Virus record (IMG/VR): IMGVR_UViG_3300046727_000507
Coordinates: 1 to 44,769 of that record
Origin: a virus
DNA length: 44,769 nucleotides
Direction: 5' to 3' (one strand)
Position numbers and translations under genes: made by a program. Within the stretch, counting starts at the first letter, position 1, and each line of letters begins with the position of its first letter. The notes beneath the pieces were generated by a model, which worked only from the letters and a program-made list of their open reading frames with translations, did not search any database and was not told the DNA's origin. This document shows, in pieces, positions 25,373 to 33,758 of the stretch.

Positions 25373-27199
25373 TTATTGGACCATCACTGACGCGAGGGTG
25401 AGCCGCTGGATGCTGCCGCCGTCCATATACCAGAACGTCATGGGCGGCGTGCCACGGGAGACACGAACCTCCGGCGGTGGATCGAGAACCTGCAGGTAGT
25501 AACCGTTGGACTGGAGGATGCGATCGATCTCCACGCCCGCCATGGTGTTGACCTCGGCAACCTGCGCCTGCGACAACACCACGCCGATGCGGATCGCGCC
25601 GAAATTCACCGCGCGATTGATCACGTCCTGGCACGCCGCCTTGATCATGGTGTAGCCGACCTGATTGTAGGGGATCGACCCCGCCTGGGTGAGCAGGTCC
25701 ATCAAGGCGAGTTGGAACGCGTTGTTCATCCAGATCTGGTTGACGTAGCTGTCGATCCAGCGATAGGGGCCGGACACCAACCCGGGATACAGGAAGCGGA
25801 ACAGATCGTTCGCCGTCGTCCAGATGCCGTAGTAGTTGTAGAAATTGGATTCCAGGTTGGAGGCAACCGCACCGCTGGTGACCTCGGGCACGATGCCGGT
25901 CTGGCCACGGAACGCCAGGGTCTTGCGACCGTTGAGGCGATTGAAATCGATCGCCGCGATGGTGCCCATGGTGAACATCGCGAGGTTGCGACCATTGGTG
26001 ACCGACGTCGATGAGATCGGCACCGTGCCGGATGTCAGGTTGGTGTTGAGGATGCGCCCCAGGCTGCTCTGCGCGTTAGGCGAGACGGTCGGCGAGCGGT
26101 CGAGGTCCCACGCGACATAGAGATAGTTGTTCTGCTGCAGATTGGTCCAGGCGGCAAACTGCTGCTTGTAGGTGTTGGTGGTGCCGGCAACGGCATCAAT
26201 GTCGAAGTCAGTGGTGAATGACGCCCAGTTCTGCGTCAGCTTCAGTATGTTGTCCATACAAGCCGCCACCGAATCCAGCGGGCGTCCCCCAGACGTCCAC
26301 GACATGCCCATCGGCTGCAGACGCGCGCCGGTGGACTGCGACAGGCCGATCTGGGTTGCCAGATTGCCGGACCACCCGGTCAGATGCGACATGGTCGGCA
26401 CGCGCGTAGTGGTGTCGGTGTTGGGGGCCAGGAATGGTGCGACGGCGATCATGAACTGGAAGGTCGCGCTATCCCAGGTGCAGCAGTTGACATACGCTTT
26501 GATCGTTATGGGTGTGGTAATGTTCAGCGTGCGGTTGATGGTGAAAGTGCCGGTCAACCAGTTATCCGTCGTGGCGATGCCGTTTATGATGTAGGTGCCG
26601 GCGGGAATGCCGGGACCGGTGATCGGCGATCCAGCCTGGAAACTTCCGCCGACGGCACCGTGCGAGATGATCCTGAGCGTAGTGCCACTGATCGTGCCGC
26701 TGGCTTGGGTGATCATCGGGGAGCCATAATACGGGATAGCGGCACCGATCATCTGCGCCGCCATCGAGAACGATGTGGCGCTCGCCAGGGTGATGGGCTG
26801 GCTGGTCAGGCTAACGCCGTCCATCATCAGGGTGATCGTGGAGTTCGCCTGCGTCGCCTGGAGCTGCGGCAGCGTCATGGCCGGCAATTGCGCCGATCGC
26901 AGCCACGCCGGCAGCCAACGGCCACCGCCGGTCCAGGTGGCCATCAGCAGCGCGCCAGGGCGCTTGGTGGCATTGATGTCAGCAAGGAAATACGTGCCGG
27001 CCAGCATCGAGATGTAGCTGGTCGGGCCGAAGAATGCCTGCACCGACGTCAGGTCAGGGAACGAATAGACCTGATCGATTGGAATGTGGTTATCGTAGGT
27101 GATCACCAACCCAAGCAGATCGAGGCCGACGCCACCCGCGTTGAGAACGGACGGAACGACAGAGACGATTTGACCGGCGGGAATCGCAGAACCGCTCAT
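25373..27199 (-). CDS. Tail sheath protein (DUF3383 family)
   Basis: The 608-residue protein starts at ATG 27199 after GAGGAG. The N-terminus (IPAGQIVSVVPSVLNAGGVG, then DLLGLVITYDNHIPIDQVYS and SVQAFFGPTSYISMLAGTYF) and the C-terminus (NYYGIWTTANDLFRFLYPGL, INRAVNFGAIRIGVVLSQAQ) fit the DUF3383 sheath family known from KPP10-like myophages. An insertion around residues 180-245 (TQASGTISGTTLRIISHGAV to ITIKAYVN) looks like an added beta domain on the sheath surface, similar in style to the small modules in gpJ and the plug. Contraction of this sheath drives DNA injection. Confidence 0.85.
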   Translation of the reverse strand: MSGSAIPAGQIVSVVPSVLNAGGVGLDLLGLVITYDNHIPIDQVYSFPDLTSVQAFFGPTSYISMLAGTYFLADINATKRPGALLMATWTGGGRWLPAWLRSAQLPAMTLPQLQATQANSTITLMMDGVSLTSQPITLASATSFSMAAQMIGAAIPYYGSPMITQASGTISGTTLRIISHGAVGGSFQAGSPITGPGIPAGTYIINGIATTDNWLTGTFTINRTLNITTPITIKAYVNCCTWDSATFQFMIAVAPFLAPNTDTTTRVPTMSHLTGWSGNLATQIGLSQSTGARLQPMGMSWTSGGRPLDSVAACMDNILKLTQNWASFTTDFDIDAVAGTTNTYKQQFAAWTNLQQNNYLYVAWDLDRSPTVSPNAQSSLGRILNTNLTSGTVPISSTSVTNGRNLAMFTMGTIAAIDFNRLNGRKTLAFRGQTGIVPEVTSGAVASNLESNFYNYYGIWTTANDLFRFLYPGLVSGPYRWIDSYVNQIWMNNAFQLALMDLLTQAGSIPYNQVGYTMIKAACQDVINRAVNFGAIRIGVVLSQAQVAEVNTMAGVEIDRILQSNGYYLQVLDPPPEVRVSRGTPPMTFWYMDGGSIQRLTLASVMVQ

Positions 27200-27259
27200 G
27201 GCGCGAGGCTCCTCTGGTATGTCGGGGAAATACGCGCGGCGTGACGCGACGCGGTCGGA

Positions 27260-28000
27260 TCAGGGGGTGTGCGGGGTCACTTGCGGCATCGTCACCACAT
27301 CGACCGAATAGATGCCGAGCCTCAGTTGGTCGGCGAACTCCTGATCGAGCGAGACGACGAGATTGACCTGGGTGTGCAGATCAACGATCCAGCGGTCTTC
27401 CCACTGTGACTCGGCATTGGGGAACGGCACCATGCGCGGATCTTCGGCATAGAGCGGTGTCATGCCGTAGGGTTGCGACGCCTGCGCCAGGAGCTGGCAG
27501 CCCCGTTCGTCACGCCACGTGGTCTGGATCGCCAGCGCGTTCATGTTGCCGTTGGGACCATGCACGTCGCACTGATAGACCACGTCCATCGGCTGCAGCA
27601 TGGTGTGCCGCCCGGCATAGATATTACTGCCTGCCGCGACCATCTGCGGCGGCGCCACGGTGTAGCTCCCGGGGGTCTCCAACACGGCGGTGACCACGCT
27701 GCCAGGAACCATCACCGAGCCGTAGAGCAGGTATCCCGGCAATAGCTTTGGGCCGGAGGTCACGGTCAGCGTGTCGTTGACGATGCCACCGATCAGATGA
27801 AGATCCGCGTCGGCGTCGACATTGGTCGACAGCCGTTCGCGTCGCAGCGTGGTCAGCACGCAGAAGTCCGGCGACAGCGGTTCCGGCACCCGGTTGCCAT
27901 AGGCGCGGATCACCTCGACGCCGGTTGGCAGGATGCCGAGCAGCACCGCGCGCACCGCTGTCATGATCTCGGTGTCGCCGATACTGACCAGGGCTGGCAT
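27260..28000 (-). CDS. Neck terminator protein (LIC_12616 / gp12-like)
   Basis: The 246-residue protein starts at ATG 28000, overlapping the preceding stop (TGATG). The N-terminal third has an alpha/beta layout (EIMTAVRAVLLGILPTGVEV, then IRAYGNRVPEP and DFCVLTTLRRERL). The C-terminus carries the family-typical ESQWEDRWIVDLHTQVNLVV followed by SLDQEFADQLRLGIYSVDVV. Between them (about 80-140) is an inserted module with GSVMVPGSVVTAVLETPGSY and the TVAPPQMV strand, again like the beta insertions in the sheath and gpJ. The family caps the tail at the neck. The position directly before the sheath gene supports this. Confidence 0.75.
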   Translation of the reverse strand: MPALVSIGDTEIMTAVRAVLLGILPTGVEVIRAYGNRVPEPLSPDFCVLTTLRRERLSTNVDADADLHLIGGIVNDTLTVTSGPKLLPGYLLYGSVMVPGSVVTAVLETPGSYTVAPPQMVAAGSNIYAGRHTMLQPMDVVYQCDVHGPNGNMNALAIQTTWRDERGCQLLAQASQPYGMTPLYAEDPRMVPFPNAESQWEDRWIVDLHTQVNLVVSLDQEFADQLRLGIYSVDVVTMPQVTPHTP

Positions 28001-28257
28001 CAGTCCTCGTCGTCGCGCTTGGTAGTGGCGAAGCCGGGGACCGCCGCATTCGGCGTGGTCACCAGCATTGGCTGCTGGTCCTTGGCACCGTAGTAGATGT
28101 CCTTGCCGCGTTTGGCACCGTAGAGCGGACGGATGGAATCGACGCCCGAGATGGTGCCCTTGTTGCGCGACGCATAGAACACCTCCTCGCCCTTCTCGGG
28201 TCCGTAGGTGTCTTCCATGTTCGCCTTGATCTTGGCGCCCTTCTCGGTCAGCGGCAT
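28000..28257 (-). CDS. Small conserved-type phage protein
   Basis: The 85-residue protein begins MPLTEKGAKIKANMEDTYG and continues KGEEVFYASRNKGTISGVD, a segment I recognise from small proteins in many phage head operons (a helix followed by a basic, glycine-containing loop); the family has no known role. The remainder (KRGKDIYYGAKDQQPM) is basic and probably flexible, and ends in an acidic KRDDED. It is translationally coupled to the neck terminator gene and starts 2 bases after the upstream stop. A virion or assembly role is plausible but unproven. Confidence 0.7.
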   Translation of the reverse strand: MPLTEKGAKIKANMEDTYGPEKGEEVFYASRNKGTISGVDSIRPLYGAKRGKDIYYGAKDQQPMLVTTPNAAVPGFATTKRDDED

Positions 28258-28259
28258 CG

Positions 28260-28727
28260 CTACAGCTTCAGCCGGATCGCGCGGCGCAGGCCGTCATCGA
28301 GATGGCCGACCAGACGTGGTCGCGGGAAGTAAAGCGGATTGACCACAGGCGTGTCATCCGGCACCACCGGCGGTGCCTGCATGACGATCTCGGACGCCCA
28401 GGCCGGACCCATCCGCAGCCAGTGATAGATCAGCCGCTGCTTGATGTCGTCCGGCACATAGTCGTCCGCCGCGAAGTCCGCCGGCCACTCGGGAGCCGGT
28501 GGCGCTTCGACCTCGACCGCCGTCACCTCTGGCGCCGCCTCCACCACCGGCGCGGGGGCTGGCGCGGGGGCGACGTAGACGACCGGCAGATACTCGACCT
28601 TCGCCTCGGTGATGAGCCTCAGGTCAAGGAAGTCCTGGGTCGCCTCCTTGAGCTGGACGACCGGCTCGACCGGCTCGACCGGTGCGGTGTCGCTCACGAG
28701 GTTATCCGAGCACGGTCCACGTGCCAT
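28260..28727 (-). CDS. Proline-rich head-region protein with HWLRMGP domain
   Basis: The frame gives 155 residues from ATG 28727; a GTG at 28697, four bases after the upstream stop, is an equally good or better start and would give 145 residues (VSDTAPVEPVEPVV...). Residues ~60-90 are an Ala/Pro/Val/Glu linker (APAPAPAPVVEAAPEV). The only folded-looking part is DDYVPDDIKQRLIYHWLRMG and PAWASEIVMQAPP, which shares its spacing with the 65-residue protein at 29040-29237 (VPSDVQAQLMEHWRRFGP). Function is unknown; its place among connector genes suggests an accessory virion role. Confidence 0.6.
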   Translation of the reverse strand: MARGPCSDNLVSDTAPVEPVEPVVQLKEATQDFLDLRLITEAKVEYLPVVYVAPAPAPAPVVEAAPEVTAVEVEAPPAPEWPADFAADDYVPDDIKQRLIYHWLRMGPAWASEIVMQAPPVVPDDTPVVNPLYFPRPRLVGHLDDGLRRAIRLKL

Positions 28728-29013
28728 CGCCGCCCGAGAGATACAGCACCGCGCCTACCGTGCCGCTGGAATCGGTGTAGAGCGAGCCGATCTGATCGAA
28801 CCCCGGCGTCGCGCCACCGGGCGCGCCCTGGCCGACCGAGATCACCATCGAGATCGGCGGCGTGCCGATGTTCACCGCACCGCTGGCTGATGCGGCACCG
28901 ACGGTCTCCTGCAGCGCGGAAATTTCGCCGGCGATGGTTGTGAAATTGGCGCGGACATCGGCGGTGTAGGCCTCGCCGCTCGCCGGCTTGGTAACGTCGA
29001 CCATGGAAGGCAT
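28702..29013 (-). CDS. Small fibre-like virion protein
   Basis: The 103-residue protein starts at ATG 29013 after GGAG. It opens VDVTKPASGEAYTADVRANF then TTIAGEISALQETVG, a short helical attachment segment seen in small phage fibres. Its C-terminus has the beta signature GSLYTDSSGTVGAVLYLSGG, DGTWTVLG, common in tail fibre and head-fibre tips. It probably makes a small trimeric decoration. It overlaps the next gene's longest frame by 26 bases, or precedes its GTG start by 4 bases. Function remains inferred from pattern only. Confidence 0.62.
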   Translation of the reverse strand: MPSMVDVTKPASGEAYTADVRANFTTIAGEISALQETVGAASASGAVNIGTPPISMVISVGQGAPGGATPGFDQIGSLYTDSSGTVGAVLYLSGGDGTWTVLG

Positions 29014-29039
29014 TGCTGTTCTCCGTTGCTACAGGATGG

Positions 29040-29237
29040 TCACGCGGGCCAGATCGTCGCGCCGTCGTCCCAGGTCGTGCCGTCGTCGTCCCACGACGTC
29101 AGCGGCACGATGGCGCCGTGGTTGGGACCAAAGCGCCGCCAGTGCTCCATGAGCTGCGCCTGGACATCGCTCGGCACCGAGGTATCCACCGGCGTCGAGG
29201 CGTCGAAGACCACCGGGCCGCTACCGCTTCCACTCAT
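29040..29237 (-). CDS. Small HWRRFGP-domain protein
   Basis: The 65-residue ORF begins at ATG 29237 after AAAAGGAG. A Ser/Gly/Asp N-terminus leads into VPSDVQAQLMEHWRRFGPNH, which lines up with VPDDIKQRLIYHWLRMGPAW in the protein at 28260-28727. The C-terminus is Trp/Asp-rich (TSWDDDGTTWDDGATIWPA) with three tryptophans spaced by acidic residues. I do not recognise a named family. The duplication of this motif inside one operon suggests a binding element for a shared partner. Confidence 0.58.
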   Translation of the reverse strand: MSGSGSGPVVFDASTPVDTSVPSDVQAQLMEHWRRFGPNHGAIVPLTSWDDDGTTWDDGATIWPA

Positions 29238-29250
29238 CGCAGGCTCCTTT

Positions 29251-29667
29251 TCAGACGGGGGACGGAGGGGGTGCCACGAATGGCTGCGACGGCTTCGGCG
29301 ACTGCAGCGTGACGATCACCTTGCACCAGTCCGGCCACTGCTCGGACACCATCGTCACCAGCCACTCGTAGCCGTCGAACAGGAACACATCGCCGCCGGT
29401 CTCGTCGGCGCGGACGATCCCTGACCAACTGCCGTTGATGTAGACCGACAGGCGGTTCGCCTGGACGTTGAAGCCGACATCGGCCAGCAGGCGCAGCTCG
29501 TCCGATGTCAGGTTCTGCACCTGTCCAGGCCCCGACAGCAGCTCGTAATTTGGCACGCGCGAGCCGTCGGGGTTGGTGGTGTAGCCGGCGGTGGCACGAC
29601 GGATCTGGATGGTGCGGAACGGATTGACGATGCCGATCAGCGGCGCCGCCATTTGGTGGAGGTTCAT
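29251..29667 (-). CDS. Head closure / neck protein
   Basis: The 138-residue protein starts at ATG 29667, overlapping the stop of the tail-completion gene (ATGA). It has the beta-barrel pattern of phage neck proteins: VNPFRTIQIRRATAGYTTNP, then NYELLSGPGQVQNLTSDELR, VQANRLSVYINGSWSGIVRA, and DGYEWLVTMVSEQWPDWCKV ending VTLQ. Such proteins close the connector after packaging and bind the tail. The C-terminal PSQPFVAPPPSPV is a proline-rich extension. The genes on either side (gp10-like, DUF4054, neck terminator) complete the connector set. Confidence 0.68.
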   Translation of the reverse strand: MNLHQMAAPLIGIVNPFRTIQIRRATAGYTTNPDGSRVPNYELLSGPGQVQNLTSDELRLLADVGFNVQANRLSVYINGSWSGIVRADETGGDVFLFDGYEWLVTMVSEQWPDWCKVIVTLQSPKPSQPFVAPPPSPV

Positions 29668-30110
29668 CCCTCGACCACTTCGTGCTCGACGCTCTTGACC
29701 ATCAGGCTCGTTTCGATGAGCGGCTTATCAAACCCCTTCCGGTCGATCGTGCTCTGCGCCAGCGGGGGTTCCATCAGCGTGTTGATCGACTCGCGCACCC
29801 GCCCGGCGATCTCCTGACCCAGCGTGTCCAAGGTCGCGTCAACGTCGAGGTCGTTACTCTTCAGTATCACCGACGCCATCTTGCCCCACTTGGGCGACTG
29901 CGCGGCGATCATGTTGCGGAAGAACGGGCGCGGTGGCTGGCCGTGCTTGGCGATGCCGAACTCATTCCACGCCGCGACCTGCGGCACCGAGGTGCCGTCG
30001 GGGTAGGTGCCACCCTTCAGGAACCCGACCTTCAGCGTGCGCGGGTGCTCGGCGATCTTGCGCCGCAGCTCGTCCAGCGCCCCGGAGTTTTTCCTTACCA
30101 GTGCCGCCAT
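29664..30110 (-). CDS. Tail completion / HK97 gp10-like protein
   Basis: I chose ATG 30110 (148 residues, MAALVRKNSGALDELRRKIA) because residues upstream of it in the same frame are out-of-frame reading of the DUF4054 gene, which it overlaps by 16 bases. Signatures are LKVGFLKGGTYPDGTSVPQV, then AAWNEFGIAKHGQPPRPFFR and NMIAAQSPKW, and a C-terminal helix GQEIAGRVRESINTL. The NEFG...PPRPFFR core is typical of gp10-like tail completion proteins that set the head-proximal end of the tail. ATGA coupling to the head closure gene supports joint expression. Confidence 0.8.
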   Translation of the reverse strand: MAALVRKNSGALDELRRKIAEHPRTLKVGFLKGGTYPDGTSVPQVAAWNEFGIAKHGQPPRPFFRNMIAAQSPKWGKMASVILKSNDLDVDATLDTLGQEIAGRVRESINTLMEPPLAQSTIDRKGFDKPLIETSLMVKSVEHEVVEG

Positions 30111-30598
30111 GCGCCGAGCCTGCCGGTGAAGGTGTTGGCCTCGGGGAAGGGCTGCGGCCCGATATGGTATTGCCACGTGCGATACTGCGCGGTGGCCGCC
30201 CAGTAGAGCGCGCCGTATGGCGTTTGTGTATACCACGCCTCGCTCGGTCCGCCGCTGCCGGCGGAACCGTAGTCGGAGGTGATCGACACCGAGCCTTCGG
30301 TGGCGGAGTTGATTCGCCCGACCATGCCGACACCCTGGCCCGGCGTGACGAACCCGCACGCCGTCAGTCCGCCGTTCAGTGCCGCGATGTGGGCGGTCAG
30401 CATGTCGAGGTAGCCGGCGCGCGGCTGCTGCGCCGGCACCGGCGAGCACGGCGAGTTGTCGCAGAACATCGTCGCCTGATTGAAGAACATCTGCGCGCGC
30501 GGTTGGGTGACCGCCTGAAACTCCGGATAGCACGCCATCCAGTGCGGGTAGTCGAACACCACGACATTGGGATCGACCGGGACGATGACGTCGCTCAT
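30095..30598 (-). CDS. DUF4054 head-tail connector protein
   Basis: The 167-residue product has the family layout: VVFDYPHWMACYPEFQAVTQ, an alpha helix QPRAQMFFNQATMFCDN, a proline-rich turn, then GYLDMLTAHIAALNGG, which resembles adaptor proteins that bind under the portal. The middle part (GFVTPGQGVGMVGRINSATE) and the C-terminus (YGALYWAATAQYRTWQYHIG) match DUF4054 members. It starts 3 bases after the upstream stop. Role: head-tail adaptor with the gp10-like and neck proteins. The TMP, tube and sheath genes lie downstream. Confidence 0.77.
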   Translation of the reverse strand: MSDVIVPVDPNVVVFDYPHWMACYPEFQAVTQPRAQMFFNQATMFCDNSPCSPVPAQQPRAGYLDMLTAHIAALNGGLTACGFVTPGQGVGMVGRINSATEGSVSITSDYGSAGSGGPSEAWYTQTPYGALYWAATAQYRTWQYHIGPQPFPEANTFTGRLGAWRHW

Positions 30599-30601
30599 GG
30601 G

Positions 30602-31204
30602 TTACGCCGGATACTGCGTCGGATACTGTTGCGGCGGCTGCTGCACTGGTTGCGCCACGGGCTGCTGTGGCGGCGGCGCCATCGGGCGCTCCTGCTGGCG
30701 GCGCTCCACGATCGCCAGGGCCTGCTGCTGCGCCTGCTCTGCCGCGCCACGCTCGGCTGTCGCCGCCTCGGCCTGCGCATCGGCCTGCTTGCGCAGGATC
30801 TCGGCCTGCCGGATCTGGGCGTCGGCCTGCCGCACCCGTTGGGCGGCCACCTGGGCGGCGGTGCGCGCCGCGTCCAGCGGGGTGTCCTCGGCGAGCGCGC
30901 CGCCGGTGTCATCCTCCAGCCCTAGCTCAAACCCGTATTCGTCCTGCGTATCTTGCATGGCATCCACCTCGGCCTGGGTGACCGGTCTAACGGTGTCCAG
31001 CAGCGCCGGGTTCGCGGTCATCCACTCGTTGAACGCCGCGAGATCGACGTCATAGGTGATGCCGGTGCCATGCACCGCGCCGGGGTCGCGCTGGCCGACG
31101 ATGGTGACGGAATAGGGGTCGACCCCCTCCGGGTGCGTCGTGGCCGAGCATAGCACCGAGACCGGCAGGGTGCTGGCGACGATCGTGGTGGTTGATCCGG
31201 ACAT
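30602..31204 (-). CDS. Head-region paralogue with Ala/Gln-rich tail
   Basis: The 200-residue protein is the last of three adjacent paralogues. Residues ~1-72 share a core with the two upstream genes: a short beta N-terminus, then VTIVGQRDPGAVHGTGITYD and VDLAAFNEWMTANPAL (compare TIVGQRDPSAVNGWGLTYD upstream). The rest is different: an Ala/Arg/Gln helix (~112-170) likely to form a coiled coil, and a tail of Pro/Gln/Tyr (PPPQQPVAQPVQQPP). The core domain is widespread in phage head operons next to major capsid genes but lacks a defined role. Confidence 0.68.
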   Translation of the reverse strand: MSGSTTTIVASTLPVSVLCSATTHPEGVDPYSVTIVGQRDPGAVHGTGITYDVDLAAFNEWMTANPALLDTVRPVTQAEVDAMQDTQDEYGFELGLEDDTGGALAEDTPLDAARTAAQVAAQRVRQADAQIRQAEILRKQADAQAEAATAERGAAEQAQQQALAIVERRQQERPMAPPPQQPVAQPVQQPPQQYPTQYPA

Positions 31205-31219
31205 GGAGAGAACTCCCTT

Positions 31220-32260
31220 CTATGGTGTGCCGTCGATTCCTTGCACGGTGATCGCGCCGACCGACTGGCGCAGTCGCATGGAGATCGACAGATCCTGGGT
31301 TGGTCGGGCGAACGCGTCGCCATTGCGGAAGCCCATACTGGCCATCAGCGCCGCGACGGACCCTGCCTGTGCGGCGGTGCTCGGCGCCGACGCGTAGGAG
31401 ATGGTCGAGGTGATGCCGGTGGTGTTGCTGTGGATGAGAAACTGCCACGGCGCGGCTGCTGACACGGACGCCGTCAGATAGGCGCCAAGATCGGCATTGA
31501 TGCCGGCACAGATATCGTCGGCGCTGGCGACCGTGCCGAACACCCGCGCCAGCTTCAGGGTGAGGCCGTCGACCACGATGTCGAACCCGAGGGGAAAGAG
31601 GGAATTGTTGTTGAACAGGGCGAGCAGATCGAGCACGTCCTGATCGCTGAAATCGCCACTGATCAGCAGTGCCGATGTCGCTTCAACCGGCGCGGTGTAG
31701 AGCACGCTGTTGGAGGGCGGCGCCTCGGTGGCGCCGCTGGCATTACTTGCGGTGACGACGCAGCTTATCGTGTGGCCGTCATTGCTCGCCAGCAGCGGCA
31801 AGGTGTCACCGTTCGGGCCGATCGGCAGCGTGTCGTCCTGCATCCACTGGTAATCATAGTGGGTTGGGACATTGGTCCAGTTGCCCATCGTGCAGCGCAT
31901 GCGCTGCTCTTCCTGCCAGACATAGGGCACGTCGACATTGACCGGCGGCAGGAGCGGGTCGATCGGCGGTGCCGGCTCGAAACCATTCTCCAACCCGTAG
32001 GTCTGCAAGGGATCGCCGTTGGCGTCGAGCTGCTCCTGGGTCGCGTCGGTGATGAACGGGGTGAATTGTGGGTGCGCTACCATCCATTGGTTGAACAGCG
32101 CGCTATCGACGTCATAGGTCAGGCCCCAGCCGTTGACGGCGGACGGATCGCGCTGGCCGACGATGGTCTGCGAGATCTCCATGCCACCAGTGGTGCCGTG
32201 CGGCCCCTGCATCAGGACCGAGGTCTCCATTTTCGACGCGACGGTCACGGTGCCTGACAT
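31220..32260 (-). CDS. Head-region paralogue with Ig-like insert
   Basis: This 346-residue protein has the core domain in residues 1-80 (TVTVASKMETSVLMQGPHG, ISQTIVGQRDPSAVNGWGL, DVDSALFNQWMVAHPQ). Residues ~110-190 look like an Ig-like domain: a Cys pair (RMRCTMGNWTNVPTHYDYQW ... GHTISCVVTASNASGATEAP) around a Trp core. The rest (~195-346) is beta-rich with SGDFSDQDVLDLLALFNNNS and a C-terminal ITVQGIDGTP. Ig-like domains on phage heads often bind cell-surface sugars weakly. The order of genes suggests a decoration protein. Confidence 0.68.
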   Translation of the reverse strand: MSGTVTVASKMETSVLMQGPHGTTGGMEISQTIVGQRDPSAVNGWGLTYDVDSALFNQWMVAHPQFTPFITDATQEQLDANGDPLQTYGLENGFEPAPPIDPLLPPVNVDVPYVWQEEQRMRCTMGNWTNVPTHYDYQWMQDDTLPIGPNGDTLPLLASNDGHTISCVVTASNASGATEAPPSNSVLYTAPVEATSALLISGDFSDQDVLDLLALFNNNSLFPLGFDIVVDGLTLKLARVFGTVASADDICAGINADLGAYLTASVSAAAPWQFLIHSNTTGITSTISYASAPSTAAQAGSVAALMASMGFRNGDAFARPTQDLSISMRLRQSVGAITVQGIDGTP

Positions 32261-32269
32261 GCTGACCCC

Positions 32270-32698
32270 TCACACCGCGTCGGCGGTCGCGATCTTGCGC
32301 TGGAACTCCGGCGGCAGATTCTTCGGATCGATCGGCTCGAAACCGCTCTTCTCGTTACGGTGGTCGTTGGCCTGGGCGATCGTGTCACCCACCTTGGCCT
32401 GGGCGAATATCAGGCCGTTGCGCACGATGTCGGCGTCCTTGTATTGCTCCAGCCACTGCGCGAACCGGTCGGCATCGACGCCATGGGTCAGCGCGGCGCC
32501 GTGGGCGATCTGATAGGGCGCGTCCTGTCCGAGCTTGCGTGCCGGGCCGTTGATCTTGTGCTGCCACGGCAGCGCCTTGGCGATCTTCATGTCCTTCACG
32601 CCGCCGGTCATCACCGGCACGCTGATGGTCTCAAACTCGTAGACCTGCAGCACGAGGCCGTTGGGGATCTTGCAGGCGACGGTGACGGTTCCCGGCAT
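32270..32698 (-). CDS. Head-region paralogue, core domain only
   Basis: The 142-residue protein is the first of the triplet and looks like the ancestral form: VTVACKIPNGLVLQVYEFE, a linker with KALPWQHKINGPARKLGQDA, then GAALTHGVDADRFAQWLEQY and KDADIVRNGLIFAQAKVGD. It ends KSGFEPIDPKNLPPEFQRK. The strand-helix pattern (V-T-V-A, then D-V/A-D-x-x-x-F/R-x-x-W) aligns with the two downstream genes. I recall similar proteins next to major capsid genes in myophages, annotated as hypothetical. It starts 4 bases downstream of the major capsid stop. Confidence 0.7.
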   Translation of the reverse strand: MPGTVTVACKIPNGLVLQVYEFETISVPVMTGGVKDMKIAKALPWQHKINGPARKLGQDAPYQIAHGAALTHGVDADRFAQWLEQYKDADIVRNGLIFAQAKVGDTIAQANDHRNEKSGFEPIDPKNLPPEFQRKIATADAV

Positions 32699-32702
32699 CG
32701 CC

Positions 32703-33758
32703 TCAAACCCCGATCATACCGGCGATCGCCAGCGGGTAGCGAATGATCGCACCCCAGGTGCCGCCGGTCTTCTTCTGCGCGTAGCTCGACAGGCTGCGCA
32801 CCAGCGCGTGGTCGCGGCTCTTCTCGTTGAAGCCGCAATAGCCGGTCTTGTTGCCGTCGAACTCCTTGGCGATGAGCTGCACCAGATTGCCGCCGGCCAC
32901 CGCCGAATAGCGCGGGTCGGTGACGTAGGAGATGTTCGGGAAACTCTCCTTGATAAACGCCTTGATGGTGATGCCGAACGAGTTAATCGCGGTCAGCGCC
33001 GAGGCGACCGTGTTCGGATACACCAGGGTCATCGCGGTGTCCTGCGTGATGTAGCCCTGCGAATTGGAGGTGAGCTGATTGAACATCAGCTGGAAATCCT
33101 TGTAGATCTCCTCGGCGGTCGCGGTCACCGCGCCGTTGAACACCCACTTATTGGCGTTGCCCGCCGCCTTCAGGGTCGGCAGCAGATTGGCCGGCAACGA
33201 CGGATCGTTGGTGATGCCGTAGTTCAGCAGCCCGCTGACCCCGAAGTGATAGGTGAGGTCGAGGAACTTATCGAGCGTCTTGGCAGCGCTCTGCTGCTTC
33301 TCGCTGACCAGCTCCAGCTTGGCCGCGCCGGCGCGCTCGACCTCCAGATCACCGTATTCGATGATGGTCTGGAACAGATAGGCCTGCCGCTGCTCCCACT
33401 GCTCGTTGACGTCGGAGCGGCCCATCGTGTTGTAGTCGCCGTATGACGACACTTCGCCGGTGTTCTCGACCACCGGGATGAAGATCGTCTGGTCGACCCA
33501 CGAGCCTTTCTTCTGCTCGCCGAGGATCTCGGCGCCCTTGTTGGGCGCCTGCAGGATACGCACCACCTCGGAGTCTACGAGCTGGGTAAAGAACGCCGGA
33601 ATGCCCGCGTTCGGCAGCGTGACCAGCCCCGGCTGCGCGTCCATGCCCAATGGCACGCGCATGTCATCTGGCATGTAGTCGTAGGTGAAGGGCATGTGGA
33701 TGCCCCACTCCTCGGCAAGGCGCTGGGCGTCACGGGCGAACTCGGAACTGCGTTGCAT
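32703..33758 (-). CDS. Major capsid protein (DUF2184 family)
   Basis: The 351-residue protein starts at ATG 33758 after TAGGAGAGC. It has an N-terminal arm of ~60 residues (SSEFARDAQRLAEEWGIHMP), then the HK97-fold pattern of DUF2184 capsid proteins: IPAFFTQLVDSEVVRILQAP, KGSWVDQTIFIPVVENTGEV, NEQWEQRQAYLFQTIIEYGD, LELVSEKQQSAAKTLDKFLD and a C-terminal TWGAIIRYPLAIAGM. Highly conserved-looking throughout, with no low-complexity part. It lies after the protease and cement genes, an order typical for this head type. Confidence 0.88.
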   Translation of the reverse strand: MQRSSEFARDAQRLAEEWGIHMPFTYDYMPDDMRVPLGMDAQPGLVTLPNAGIPAFFTQLVDSEVVRILQAPNKGAEILGEQKKGSWVDQTIFIPVVENTGEVSSYGDYNTMGRSDVNEQWEQRQAYLFQTIIEYGDLEVERAGAAKLELVSEKQQSAAKTLDKFLDLTYHFGVSGLLNYGITNDPSLPANLLPTLKAAGNANKWVFNGAVTATAEEIYKDFQLMFNQLTSNSQGYITQDTAMTLVYPNTVASALTAINSFGITIKAFIKESFPNISYVTDPRYSAVAGGNLVQLIAKEFDGNKTGYCGFNEKSRDHALVRSLSSYAQKKTGGTWGAIIRYPLAIAGMIGV

